Source: Burkholderia catarinensis (lineage in GTDB: Bacteria > Pseudomonadota > Gammaproteobacteria > Burkholderiales > Burkholderiaceae). Taken from it: a DNA stretch of 64,000 nt. This document shows positions 35,381-43,936 of the stretch, piece after piece. The DNA lies in assembly GCF_001883705.2 (NCBI RefSeq), contig NZ_MDEQ02000008.1, positions 124,001-188,000 on the forward strand, read 5' to 3'. How positions within the stretch are numbered: the stretch's first letter is position 1; the number at the start of each line of letters is the position of its first letter. Both the position numbers and the translations under genes were made by a program. Under the pieces are notes generated by a model. The model was not told where the DNA came from, made no database searches, and saw only the letters and a program-made list of their open reading frames with translations.

Positions 35381-37150
35381 TCATGCCCGTTGTGCCAGCG
35401 CCGCCACGTTCGCGTTGCTGCCGGCCCGCCGGATCGGCAAACGCACGCAGAAAGTCGTGCCGCGCCCGGGCGTGCTCGTCACGTCGATTGCGCCGCGATG
35501 GCGCTCGACGATGCCATGCGACACCGACAATCCGAGCCCCGTTCCCTGCCCGACCGGCTTCGTGGTGAAGAACGGATCGAAGATCCGCCGGACGACGTCG
35601 GGCGTCATGCCCGCTCCGGTGTCGCTGATCGCGACCGACACCTGTTCGCCGTCGCTCGACGTGCGGATCGTGATCACGCCGCGCTCGGGAATCGCCTGCG
35701 CCGCGTTCACCAGCAGGTTCATGAATACCTGGTTCAACTGCGACGGCAGGCATTCGACCTGCGGCACGTCGCCGTAATCGCGCACGATTTCGGCCTTGTA
35801 CTTGAGTTCGTTGTGGACGACGTTGAGCGTGCTCTCGAGGCCCGCGCGCAGATCGACCACGCTCCACTCGCCGCTGGCCGGACGCGAGAAATCGCGCAGG
35901 TCCTGCACGATGCGCCGCACGCGCTGCGCCCCCTCGATCGATTCGTCGATCAGCGTCGCGATCTCGCCGCGCACGTAGTCCAGGTCCGCCGCGCGGCCCA
36001 CGGCCGTCAGCGCGTCGCGGGCGGCGGGTTCGAGCTGCGGCAGCGCGGCTTCATGCGCCGCGACCACGTCGAGCAGACTGCGCACCCACGTCTTCAGGGT
36101 ATTGAGGTTCGCGCTGACGAACCCGATCGGATTGTTGATCTCGTGCGCGACACCCGCCGCGAGCTGACCGATCGACGCGAGCTTTTCCGACTGCAGCAAC
36201 TGCTCGTGCGTTTCCTCGAGCGCCTGCAACAGCCGCCGCTGCTCCTCCTTCTCCTGTTCGAGCCGTGCCTGCGCGGCCTTGCGTTCATCGATCTCGGTCG
36301 CCATGTTCTCGCGCGTGCGCTGCAGCATCGCCGTCGTCTGTTCGTAGCGGTGCAACGCACGTTCGAGTTCCGCGGTTCGCGCCCGCACGCGCCGCTCCAG
36401 CGTGTCGGCCATTCCGCGCAGAAAGGTTGTGCGCGCATCGAAACGGCTCAACATCAGCGTGACGACCAGCGTCCCGACCGTAAACAGCGCGACCGTCGTC
36501 GCGAGCCACGGCGCGTCGACCCCGTTCGCGGCCCCGCACCGTGCGTCCGGCGCGAAATGCGCGGCCGCCATCGCCGTGTAGTGCATGCCGGTAATGGCGA
36601 TGCCCATGATGACGGCCGCGCCGACGCGCTGTGCGGTCGCATGGCGCGCCTGCTGCGCGCGCAGCGCCTGCGCAATCCATAGCGCGGCAGTCGATGCGAT
36701 CACCGCAATGCCGATCGATGCCGCGAACAGCGCGGCATCGTAGCGAATGCCGGGCTGCATGTGCATCGCGGCCATCCCCGCGTAATGCATGCCGGCGATG
36801 CCGCCGCCCATCAGCGCGCCGCCCACGCACAGTCGCCGCCAGCCCAGCCGCGCACGCGTGACGACGTTCAGCGCGAAATACGACACGAGCACGGCAATCG
36901 CGAGCGACGCGCCGGTATCCGGCAGGGCATAGCCGAGCGGGACCGGCAGCGAAAACGCGAGCATGCCGACGAAATGCATCGACCAGATCCCGGTTCCCAT
37001 CGCGGCCGCGCCGCCGCCCAGCCATGCCCGCTTGAGCTTTGGATTGTCGAGCAGCGAAATGAACCCGGCCAGGTCGAGGGTCGTATAGGAGGCCAGCGTC
37101 GCGATCGCGAGCGACAGCAGGACGAGCGAGAGATTGTAGGTGCCGTGCAT
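35381..37150 (-). CDS. MHYT-domain sensor histidine kinase
   Basis: A 589-residue protein. Residues 1-235 form the seven-helix MHYT sensor with the three diagnostic motifs MHF (58-60), MHYAGM (121-126) and MHYTAM (189-194). Such histidine/methionine motifs are proposed to bind copper and sense diatomic gases. A coiled coil runs from about 255 to 325. Then come HisKA (ASIGQLAAGVAHEINNPIGF, His336) and the HATPase with VFMNLLVNAAQAI and GTGLGLSVSHGIVERH. It lies upstream of nothing but is followed in the genome by its probable partner, the response regulator 84 bp away on the same strand. Confidence 0.92.
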   Translation of the reverse strand: MHGTYNLSLVLLSLAIATLASYTTLDLAGFISLLDNPKLKRAWLGGGAAAMGTGIWSMHFVGMLAFSLPVPLGYALPDTGASLAIAVLVSYFALNVVTRARLGWRRLCVGGALMGGGIAGMHYAGMAAMHMQPGIRYDAALFAASIGIAVIASTAALWIAQALRAQQARHATAQRVGAAVIMGIAITGMHYTAMAAAHFAPDARCGAANGVDAPWLATTVALFTVGTLVVTLMLSRFDARTTFLRGMADTLERRVRARTAELERALHRYEQTTAMLQRTRENMATEIDERKAAQARLEQEKEEQRRLLQALEETHEQLLQSEKLASIGQLAAGVAHEINNPIGFVSANLNTLKTWVRSLLDVVAAHEAALPQLEPAARDALTAVGRAADLDYVRGEIATLIDESIEGAQRVRRIVQDLRDFSRPASGEWSVVDLRAGLESTLNVVHNELKYKAEIVRDYGDVPQVECLPSQLNQVFMNLLVNAAQAIPERGVITIRTSSDGEQVSVAISDTGAGMTPDVVRRIFDPFFTTKPVGQGTGLGLSVSHGIVERHRGAIDVTSTPGRGTTFCVRLPIRRAGSNANVAALAQRA

Positions 37151-37234
37151 GATCGAGCGCCCGAATCAATGTGAGTGCGTTGCCGCGGTACGCGACCGAT
37201 CGCGCACCGCGGCCGTCAGGCCGTTGTTTCGATG

Positions 37235-38647
37235 TCAGGCCGGCGGCGCGCCCGCGTTGGGCGCCTGCGTCGCCGCGGCCTGGCCGGCCAGCACGAGGAT
37301 GTCGAACGGCGTCCCCTCCCGCGTCTCGAAGCGGCGCACGAGCTCGATCTGGTGCGCCGACATCACGCTGCCCTTGGTCATCAGCAGCACGCCGCGATGC
37401 GTGCGCAGATCGTCGGCGAGCTGCATCCCTTCGCGCAGCTGTGCGGACCGGACCTCCGCGACGGACGCCGCGATGCCGAGACTCGCCGGGTCCTGCATCA
37501 GTTCGGTCAGGCGGTCGACGATCCGCGGGTCGTAGCGCACGCCTGACTGCGAGCGCATCGCTTCGAGCGCCTGCTCGACCGAATGCGGCACGCCGATGTC
37601 GCCGTGGCGCAGCCCTTCGAAATCGCGCGCGATCGCCACGATCCGCGAGCCGAGCGGGATCGAATCGCCGGCAAGCCCGTCCGGCGTGCCGCGTCCGTTG
37701 AATCGTTCGTACTGGTGCAGCACGATCGACGCGACCTTGTGCAATTGCGCGACCGGCATCAGCACCATCTGCGCGCGCAGCGGATGCTGCTGGAACAGGC
37801 CGTGTTCTTCCGTCGTCATCCGCGCGAGCGGCTTGCGCAGCAATTCGTCCGGCAGCGACAACTTGCCGATGCCGTGCAGCAGCCCCGCGAAATAGACGTC
37901 CTGCGCGTGCAGCTCGCTCATCTCCGACGCCAGCGCGAGCCGGCGCGCAATCTCGCCGACCCGCATCGCGTGCCCGCCGGCGGCCCCGCAACGCAACTCG
38001 ATCATGCTCGCGCACACCTGCACCATCGCCGTGAAGCTGCTTTTCAGGTCGCGTTGCGCCGCCTCGAGGAACATCACGGTCTGGCCGAGTTCCTCGGTGC
38101 GCGCGCGAACCTGCGTTTCGAGTTCCGTGTTGAAGCGGCGCAGCGCGTCGTTCTGCGCTTCCGTCAGCGCGGCCAGCCGGGCCGCTTCGCGCCGCAAACG
38201 CCGCTGCTCCAGCGCCTGCTCGATGGTCAGCAGCAGGTCCTGATCGTCCCACGGCTTGTTCAGATAGCGATACACGCCGCCGTCGTTGACGGCCTGTACG
38301 ACCGACGCGATCTCCGCATAGCCGGTCAGCAGGATGCGCATCGTGTCCGGGTACAGTGCCCGAGCACGGGCGAGAAATTCCGCGCCGCTCATGCCCGGCA
38401 TCCGCATGTCGGACACGATCAGGTCGACTTCGGTCGACGCCAGCACCTCGAGTGCAGCCTCGCCGCTGTCGGCGGTCCGGATGTCGTAGCCCGCCGGCCG
38501 GAACACGCGCCTGAGCGCCGACAGCACGCTCGGCTCGTCGTCCACCAGCAGGATCGACGGTACGCGATCCACATCGCCGGATGCCGCCACCGCCTCGGTC
38601 GTTTCAGGCGATACCGCATTCGCTCCGTTTGTTGCAGATGTCGTCAT
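37235..38647 (-). CDS. Response regulator with a degenerate HD-GYP domain
   Basis: A 470-residue protein. The receiver domain (31-145) has SILLVDDEPS and the phospho-acceptor Asp80 in DLIVSDMRMPG. A coiled coil (150-200) leads to an HD-GYP-like domain. The first His (GGHAMRV, about 226) is kept, but the diagnostic HD is HG (LLHGIGKL, His258-Gly259). The usual HHE is HQYE (311-314) and the GYP loop reads NGRGTPDG. Key metal ligands are therefore missing, so c-di-GMP cleavage is unlikely. It precedes the MHYT kinase gene in transcription order, forming a two-component pair. Confidence 0.88.
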   Translation of the reverse strand: MTTSATNGANAVSPETTEAVAASGDVDRVPSILLVDDEPSVLSALRRVFRPAGYDIRTADSGEAALEVLASTEVDLIVSDMRMPGMSGAEFLARARALYPDTMRILLTGYAEIASVVQAVNDGGVYRYLNKPWDDQDLLLTIEQALEQRRLRREAARLAALTEAQNDALRRFNTELETQVRARTEELGQTVMFLEAAQRDLKSSFTAMVQVCASMIELRCGAAGGHAMRVGEIARRLALASEMSELHAQDVYFAGLLHGIGKLSLPDELLRKPLARMTTEEHGLFQQHPLRAQMVLMPVAQLHKVASIVLHQYERFNGRGTPDGLAGDSIPLGSRIVAIARDFEGLRHGDIGVPHSVEQALEAMRSQSGVRYDPRIVDRLTELMQDPASLGIAASVAEVRSAQLREGMQLADDLRTHRGVLLMTKGSVMSAHQIELVRRFETREGTPFDILVLAGQAAATQAPNAGAPPA

Positions 38648-38785
38648 AATTGGCCTCGGATCTATTATTCACACCCTCTCTGCGACATCGGCTTGCGGCG
38701 CGCATTCCATATCCGTGAAAACACCGATGCGTTCGTCTGGATCTGCCGATCGAATGCAATGCCACGGCACGCGGCGGCGCGCGAT

Positions 38786-39235
38786 CTACGCCGTGGCCGA
38801 ACCCGGTTTGCGCACGTAGTAGATATCCCACTCCGCTTCGTCGGTCCGTACGAAGCCGTGCTGTTCGTAGAAGCGGTTCGAATCGCTGCCGCGCAGCGCG
38901 CCGACGCGAACGGGCACGCATTGCTCGTCGGCCCCGGAAAAAATCTCGCGCATCACGGCCGCGCCGATGCCCTTTCCCTGATGCTCGGGCACGATGTAAA
39001 GGTGGTCAAGCAGCCAGTGATCTTCGTGTGGCCGAACCACGTAAAAGCCCGCGCGCGCGCCATCGGCTTCGATGAAACGGCATAGCGCCGGGTCGAACGA
39101 CGCGAGAAACCGCTCGCGCGCACGCTGCGGATCGAAACGGCCGATGCGCTCGAGGCTGTCGCGCATCGCGGCGATGCGGATGGCGACCAGCGTTTCGGCG
39201 TCGGACCGGGCAGCGAGGGGGAAGGTCAGGTTCAT
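38786..39235 (-). CDS. GNAT-family N-acetyltransferase
   Basis: A 149-residue protein from the ATG at 39235 (an ATG eight codons upstream is possible; neither has a strong ribosome site). The acetyl-CoA loop is LYIVPEHQGKGIGAAVM and the C-terminal GALRGSDSNRFYEQHGFVRTDE is typical of GNATs. The substrate is unknown. The gene stands alone, 138 bp downstream of the response regulator start and on the same strand. Confidence 0.85.
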   Translation of the reverse strand: MNLTFPLAARSDAETLVAIRIAAMRDSLERIGRFDPQRARERFLASFDPALCRFIEADGARAGFYVVRPHEDHWLLDHLYIVPEHQGKGIGAAVMREIFSGADEQCVPVRVGALRGSDSNRFYEQHGFVRTDEAEWDIYYVRKPGSATA

Positions 39236-39335
39236 TGGCAGGTCGCGCTCATGCGGCAAAAAAAGCCCGGCATCGCGGCGCGGGCGTCGAATCCGCCCCG
39301 CGACGCCGGCCGAAGGGCGGAACGGACAGCGTTCG

Positions 39336-39773
39336 TCACGGCGTCTTGATCCCTTCCGCCCGCGTTGCCAGGAATCGCAGGTACTGGTCGTCCTCGTCCT
39401 CGAACAGCTCCGGCCCGCCGCCCATGTAGGCGCGCATCAGCTCGTCTGCCGCGCGGTCGAGATTGCCGAGCTCGAACTGGCACTGGCCGAGCCTCAGGTG
39501 CAGAAACGGGTTGCCGATCGCGTTCGGGAAATGCATCGCGTGACCGAAATTGTCGCGTCCGGCCGCGTAGTCCGCTTGATGGAAATTCGCGTCGCCGATG
39601 GCGGCCATCAACCAGGTTCCGGCCTCCCAACGGGTCTTGGGTTCGGGAAGCAGGTCGAATGCCTCCCGGTATTTCGCCAGCGCGCCTTCGTAGTCCTCGT
39701 CTTCCGCCAATGCATCGCCCGCCTCGCTCAGCGCGCCGATCCGCTCGTAGAGCACGTTGTCCAGTTCTGCCAT
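39336..39773 (-). CDS. TPR-repeat protein
   Basis: The ATG at 39773 has CAGGGA upstream. The 145-residue acidic protein has about three tetratricopeptide-like helices pairs: LYERIGALSEAGDALAEDEDYEGALAKYREAFDLLPEP, then WLMAAIGDANFHQADYAAGRDNFGHAMHF and FLHLRLGQCQFELGNLDRAADELMRAYMGGG. Small soluble TPR proteins of this kind often accompany polymorphic toxin genes, but none is seen here. It is divergent from the ABC exporter operon at 39998. Confidence 0.82.
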   Translation of the reverse strand: MAELDNVLYERIGALSEAGDALAEDEDYEGALAKYREAFDLLPEPKTRWEAGTWLMAAIGDANFHQADYAAGRDNFGHAMHFPNAIGNPFLHLRLGQCQFELGNLDRAADELMRAYMGGGPELFEDEDDQYLRFLATRAEGIKTP

Positions 39774-39997
39774 GTCGAGTCCCTGTTCCGGAGTTGAAAG
39801 CGGCCCGGTGCGGCGAGTGGGTGCGATGCGATTGCGGGGGCGCCCGATGCATCGCTGTCGCATTCGATTCGTTCGCCGCGCCGGTATCGAGGCAGCATAC
39901 CCGAGCGCGATGGGTCGTGCGCCTCGGAGGTTGTGGCGCGACGACCGACGTGGCAGGATGCCTGGTCTGTTTGCGCGGTCAAAGGGAGCCGGAAACG

Positions 39998-41197
39998 ATG
40001 TTGTCTTGCCGATTGAGGTGGTACGCGCTCACGACGTCCAGCCTGCTGCGCAGGCATTGGCAGGCGCTGTTCCTGTCGGTCCTGCTCTTGCTGCCGGCGA
40101 TGCCGGTGTTTTCGCAGACGCGGATTCTGGGTGCTCCGGTGCTCGAAGCACTGGCGCCATCGCATGGTGTCGAATGGCGGTTCGCCTGGGTGCATCTGCT
40201 CGAAGCCGTGGGCATGCTGTGGGTATTGGCGCAGCGTACCGCGATCACCGGTGGCCCGTTCGTGACCTTCCTCGCGTCTTTGCCTGTCCCCGACGGCCGC
40301 CGTCGCGCCGTCGACGCCATCGTCGTGATCATCGCGAGTACGCCGCTGCTGCTGCCCGTGCTTGCCGCCGCGGTCGCGCTGGCCTTTCTGCCGCAGAAGG
40401 CGGTCAACTATCTGTTCGTTCTCGATCTATTCCTGATTACGCTGGGATGGCAATTGACTGCGCTGTCGCGCAATACGCGCAACGCGATTGCGTTGCTTGT
40501 TGCCAATGTGTTCCTCGTCGGCGGCTTTCACGCCGAGGGGGCGTTACGTCCCGTGTTGCTGGCCGTGCCATTGTTGCTCGCGGCTTTCGCGATTGCGCAT
40601 GCCGCACCGGCATCGGCCACGCGGTCGGGAACGACGGGCGCGTTCTCGCGTCGCGTCGCGCGTTCCGTACGCGCCGGTGTGCGGGATGGACTTTCGCCAG
40701 TGGCCAGGCTGCAAATCGGCATCGTGCGGGATCGTGCCGCAGGCACGCTTGGACGCTGCCTGATGATGGGCTCGGTCGGGGCCGCTACATGCTTCCTGCT
40801 CGGAATCTGGGGGTTCGATACACGTGCGGTTCCCCTGACGCTGATGACGCAGGCCGCCATTGCATTGATCGCGGCGACGACCTATTGCGATTTGCGAGCG
40901 ACTCACCTTCGTGCGTCCCACTTCATGCAATCGCTGCCGATTGCGGCCTCTGCGAAGCGCCGAGCCGACTGGCTGACCGTTGTCGCGCTGGCGCTGCCGT
41001 TCGCATCCATCGCGCCGCTGTTGCTGGTGATCCACGGCGTTCTGTCATGGTGGACGGCGGCGGCACTCGTGAGCGCGGGGGCGCCACTCCTCGCATTGCT
41101 GTATCTGCCGCAACGCTACGCGTCCCGACAATCCGTGTTGCTTGGCATACTGTTGGCCGTGGTCTGGGTCACGTTCACCTGGCACATTTTTGTTTGA
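39998..41197 (+). CDS. ABC exporter membrane subunit
   Basis: A 399-residue polytopic protein with AAAGGGAG upstream of the start. About ten hydrophobic segments alternate with short basic loops (RRHWQALFLSVLLLLPAMPVFS at the N terminus, HGVLSWWTAAALVSAGAPLLALLYL at the C terminus). It has no recognisable ABC-2 signature. Membership is inferred from its position 11 bp before an ABC ATPase gene and from the hydrophobic profile. Substrate unknown. Confidence 0.7.
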   Translation: MLSCRLRWYALTTSSLLRRHWQALFLSVLLLLPAMPVFSQTRILGAPVLEALAPSHGVEWRFAWVHLLEAVGMLWVLAQRTAITGGPFVTFLASLPVPDGRRRAVDAIVVIIASTPLLLPVLAAAVALAFLPQKAVNYLFVLDLFLITLGWQLTALSRNTRNAIALLVANVFLVGGFHAEGALRPVLLAVPLLLAAFAIAHAAPASATRSGTTGAFSRRVARSVRAGVRDGLSPVARLQIGIVRDRAAGTLGRCLMMGSVGAATCFLLGIWGFDTRAVPLTLMTQAAIALIAATTYCDLRATHLRASHFMQSLPIAASAKRRADWLTVVALALPFASIAPLLLVIHGVLSWWTAAALVSAGAPLLALLYLPQRYASRQSVLLGILLAVVWVTFTWHIFV

Positions 41198-41208
41198 TTA
41201 ACCGATCC

Positions 41209-41832
41209 ATGCTCCGATTCGAAAATCTCGGCAAACGCTACGACAAGCGCGTCATCTTCAAAGGGCTCAATTACGCATCCGGCGCCGGATGCGTGGCGCT
41301 GTGCGACGAAAACGGCAGTGGCAAATCCACCCTGCTCGGCATTCTTGCCGGCACGATCGACGCCGACGAAGGCGAGGTATGGCTCGACGGCCATTCGCTG
41401 CGTACCGCGCCGCTCGACGCGAAATCCTCGCTGGCGTACGTGCCCGACGATTGCATGACGTATCCATTCCAGACCGGTCGTGAGTTTCTCGACCTCGTCG
41501 CGTCTGCCAAAAAGACCCGCGTCGACACCCGCACGCTCGAACTGGCGGATCGATTCGGGCTCGCACCGCATCTGGAGAAGCGTTTCGAGCAGATGTCCCT
41601 CGGCACGCGCAAGAAACTGTTCCTGACGGCGACGACGCTCGGCGCGCCTGCCGTCGTGATCGCCGACGAACCGGGCAACGGGCTCGATGCCGCCGCGCGT
41701 GCCGTTCTTGTCGATCTGTTCAAGACGTTGGCCGTGGATCGCGCCGTCTTTTTTTCGAGTCACGATTTGGTGCTGGCGCGGGCCTGTGGGGCAAAGATGA
41801 CCAGTTTTGCGGATCTTGGAACGCCGGGATGA
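41209..41832 (+). CDS. ABC-transporter ATPase with atypical motifs
   Basis: A 207-residue nucleotide-binding protein. Walker A is DENGSGKST, with Asp in place of the first conserved Gly. The signature motif LSGGQ is replaced by MSLGTRKK. Walker B (VVIADEPGNGLD) and the His-switch (SSHDLVLA) are present. Similar shortened signatures occur in bacteriocin- and lantibiotic-type exporters. It probably pairs with the upstream membrane protein. Confidence 0.85.
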   Translation: MLRFENLGKRYDKRVIFKGLNYASGAGCVALCDENGSGKSTLLGILAGTIDADEGEVWLDGHSLRTAPLDAKSSLAYVPDDCMTYPFQTGREFLDLVASAKKTRVDTRTLELADRFGLAPHLEKRFEQMSLGTRKKLFLTATTLGAPAVVIADEPGNGLDAAARAVLVDLFKTLAVDRAVFFSSHDLVLARACGAKMTSFADLGTPG

Positions 41833-41958
41833 GTGGCATCGTCACCTCCGGTCGAATGGAAAGATCCGGCGTGGCTGCGTTACATGCGGAAATGCGGAAG
41901 AGAAGCGCCAAGACCAATCGTGGCACGTGCGGCATCGCCGGCAACCAACGCTTTCGTA

Positions 41959-42043
41959 CCGGTCACGTGAGCTCGCAACCCACTGTCGTACCGGCAAACG
42001 TCGCACCAATGATGCGGCAGTACCTGCGCGTTATCTGACAAGG
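41959..42043 (+). repeat. Direct repeat copy A: mutS-start-like fragment
   Basis: From a GTG at 41967 it encodes VSSQPTVVPANVAPMMRQYL, then RVI and a stop at 42038. The PMMRQYLR core is the N-terminal signature of MutS (PMMQQYLR). An 85-bp stretch is about four fifths identical to 46568-46652 in the same orientation. The rest of the intergenic region 41833-42250 has no gene. Confidence 0.7.
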
Positions 42044-42250
42044 CCGCGCCGGGACAGCTACGCTCGCCCTTTGGAGGGGCGGCCGTTACTGGCGGACACC
42101 AGTCTCATCTGAGTTACCGAAAAACTCCCTGTGCATCTTCGAGAAGGCAGTAGGAATCGGTCCGCTTTGTAGCCAGTCCAGAACTCCGCAGCAAGCGCGA
42201 TCGAGCGTTTCAGCCGATACCGGTCGGACGACGCCCAGTCGGCAGGGCCC

Positions 42251-42601
42251 GTGCACTGCCCGGTGCGCGACGTGCTCGACTGCATCGGCGACAAATGGAG
42301 CATTCTTATGATCATGACCCTCGCGACGCGACCCCAGCGCTTCAGCGAGCTTCACCGCGCAATCCGCGACATCTCCAAGCGAATGCTCACCCAGACCCTC
42401 CGCGATTTGGAGCGCGACGGACTGATCACCCGCCAGGTCTTTCCGACCAAGCCGCCGAGCGTTGAATATGCCCTTTCCCCGCTGGGCCAATCCCTGCTGG
42501 ACCCGATGGCGGCCCTCATCGATTGGGCCGACCGTCGCTATGCCGACATCCATGCCGCGCGCGTCCGCTTTGACGGCGCACCCGGTGATGTCGTGCGCTA
42601 G
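42251..42601 (+). CDS. HxlR-family regulator
   Basis: A 116-residue winged-helix protein starting at a GTG ([28 protein letters not shown]..). It has the HxlR core [49 protein letters not shown]. The CPVRD cysteine is the conserved redox- or ligand-sensing Cys. Upstream in-frame sequence is open to a stop at 42170 but has no ATG, and normal HxlR proteins have about ten more residues there, so the 5' end may be truncated. No typical target gene lies next to it. Confidence 0.78.
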   Translation: MHCPVRDVLDCIGDKWSILMIMTLATRPQRFSELHRAIRDISKRMLTQTLRDLERDGLITRQVFPTKPPSVEYALSPLGQSLLDPMAALIDWADRRYADIHAARVRFDGAPGDVVR

Positions 42602-42796
42602 ACGTCCGGCTTTCGCCACCAACAAGGTCGAATCGAAGTCCGCCTGGAGAAGCGCGAAAGCAGCCTTCGACCCCACCAACAATCGCTGCATGTTGCAAGG
42701 ATTCCGTCCCCCAAGGCCTATGGCGTGCAGGAATTGAGAGCCCTTCCCCTCAGGCGACTAAAATGCAGTCATGGTGCGTTCCTCAAGGAGGCTGCC

Positions 42797-42952
42797 ATGA
42801 CTCAGTCAATGATCGGTTGGATAGTGGGCATTATTGTGGTTGCAGTTGTTGCAATCTCGCTGGCCCGCCGTTACCGGAGCGAACATCCGGGCGAGGGAAT
42901 GACTCAGTGGTTGGATTCCCATCACATGGGGTGGATGCATCGCAAACATTGA
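42797..42952 (+). CDS. Small single-helix membrane protein
   Basis: A 51-residue protein with AAGGAGG at ideal spacing before the ATG. MTQSMIGWIVGIIVVAVVAISLARRYR is one membrane helix followed by a short basic/His-rich tail (LDSHHMGWMHRKH). The strong ribosome site supports it as a real gene. No family is recognised; the Met/His-rich tail could bind metal. Confidence 0.6.
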   Translation: MTQSMIGWIVGIIVVAVVAISLARRYRSEHPGEGMTQWLDSHHMGWMHRKH

Positions 42953-43016
42953 GATCTGCGCGTAGTCGGAGAAAGCACTGCCTTGCCGAAATTTGCTGCA
43001 GGCGAATCTCGCAGGG

Positions 43017-43316
43017 ATGAGCAAGCGTGCGCGGTCGGCTGCGGAAAGTCTCACCTCGGGTCTTGGCAAGGAAAGCACCGTGGACGACGAAGTGTGTAAA
43101 ACGCTCACGCATGTGGCACGCCTTCGAGTGATGAAGACGATGTCCGGGCGCTATCGCGGAATCGTCCACCTGCACCGCATCGGGGAAGGGCCAGGCGCCT
43201 ACCAGAAACACGATACCGACAGGGATTTCGCAACGGACATAGAAGCGCGTTACGCCGCTCGAGCACTCGCGCGCAAATTGTTCGAAGAGCAGACCCCGGA
43301 CCACGAAAAGGCGTAA
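43017..43316 (+). CDS. Hypothetical protein
   Basis: A 99-residue frame from the ATG at 43017 (an upstream ATG at 42993 is possible). It is mixed charge, with SGRYRGIVHLHRIGEGPGAYQK near the middle and a predicted helical C terminus (EARYAARALARKLFEEQTPDHEK). No family recognised, and no strong ribosome site; it could be a fragment. Confidence 0.4.
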   Translation: MSKRARSAAESLTSGLGKESTVDDEVCKTLTHVARLRVMKTMSGRYRGIVHLHRIGEGPGAYQKHDTDRDFATDIEARYAARALARKLFEEQTPDHEKA

Positions 43317-43459
43317 GGAATCGATTGAACCTGCCTGGGCTGCTGGGTCATCACGCACCGCCGATCGGCAGCGCGCCTGTCGACCGGTGGCGCGGCAGTC
43401 GCAAAAGCGGCCATTGACGCGCTTGCTTGAGGCGGCTTGTCGCTTTCACCAACAGCGCC

Positions 43460-43837
43460 TCACCACGCGATTTGTCCTTCGACACAATCGCTACCGACTT
43501 TGTCCAGCGCATTCAGCAGCCCTGCACGCAGCGTGGTCAGCGCGTGGCTCTTTTCGTCGAGTTCCGTGAGCTTCGCTTGCAGGCACGCGACCTTTTGCGC
43601 GACACCGAACGTCGGACTATCCCATACATGAATGACATCGCCGATTTCCGCGAGGGTGAAGCCCAACGCCTTCGCGTGGACGATCAGCCGTATCCGCTGT
43701 AACGAGCGTTCGGAATAGCGCTTGTACGTATTGGTCGCGTGAGGTTGTGTTGCCTTGTCCAGCAGCCCGATCCGCTCGTAGTAGCGCACGGTGTCGTGCG
43801 AAACGCCCGCTCGCCTGCATAGTTCGCCGATGCGCAT
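43460..43837 (-). CDS. MerR-family regulator
   Basis: The ATG at 43837 has GGAGG six bases upstream. The 125-residue protein shows the MerR helix-turn-helix MRIGELCRRAGVSHDTVRYYERIGLLDKA..TYKRYSERSLQRIRLIVHAKALGFTLAEIGD and a long dimerisation helix (VACLQAKLTELDEKSHAL). A single Cys near the C terminus (GSDCVEG) may sense ligand. It is divergent from the SDR gene at 43937, whose promoter has MerR architecture. Confidence 0.88.
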   Translation of the reverse strand: MRIGELCRRAGVSHDTVRYYERIGLLDKATQPHATNTYKRYSERSLQRIRLIVHAKALGFTLAEIGDVIHVWDSPTFGVAQKVACLQAKLTELDEKSHALTTLRAGLLNALDKVGSDCVEGQIAW

Positions 43838-43874
43838 GCCGCCTCCATTCAATGTCGTGGGCCGTCATTAAGGC

Positions 43875-43906
43875 TTGACCGTTGCCTTTAGTCAATGGTT
43901 TACAGT
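43875..43906 (+). promoter_or_regulatory. MerR-type promoter and operator
   Basis: TTGACC (43875-43880) is followed by a long spacer of 19-20 bp to the TTACAG/TACAGT -10 region (43900-43906). Across the spacer, ACCGTTGCCT-TT-AGTCAATGGT (43878-43899) forms a near-perfect dyad. An over-long spacer with a dyad is the hallmark of promoters remodelled by MerR proteins. It drives the SDR gene. Confidence 0.65.
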
Positions 43907-43936
43907 CCGACTCACCTTCCACTCCATCAGCGGGCT

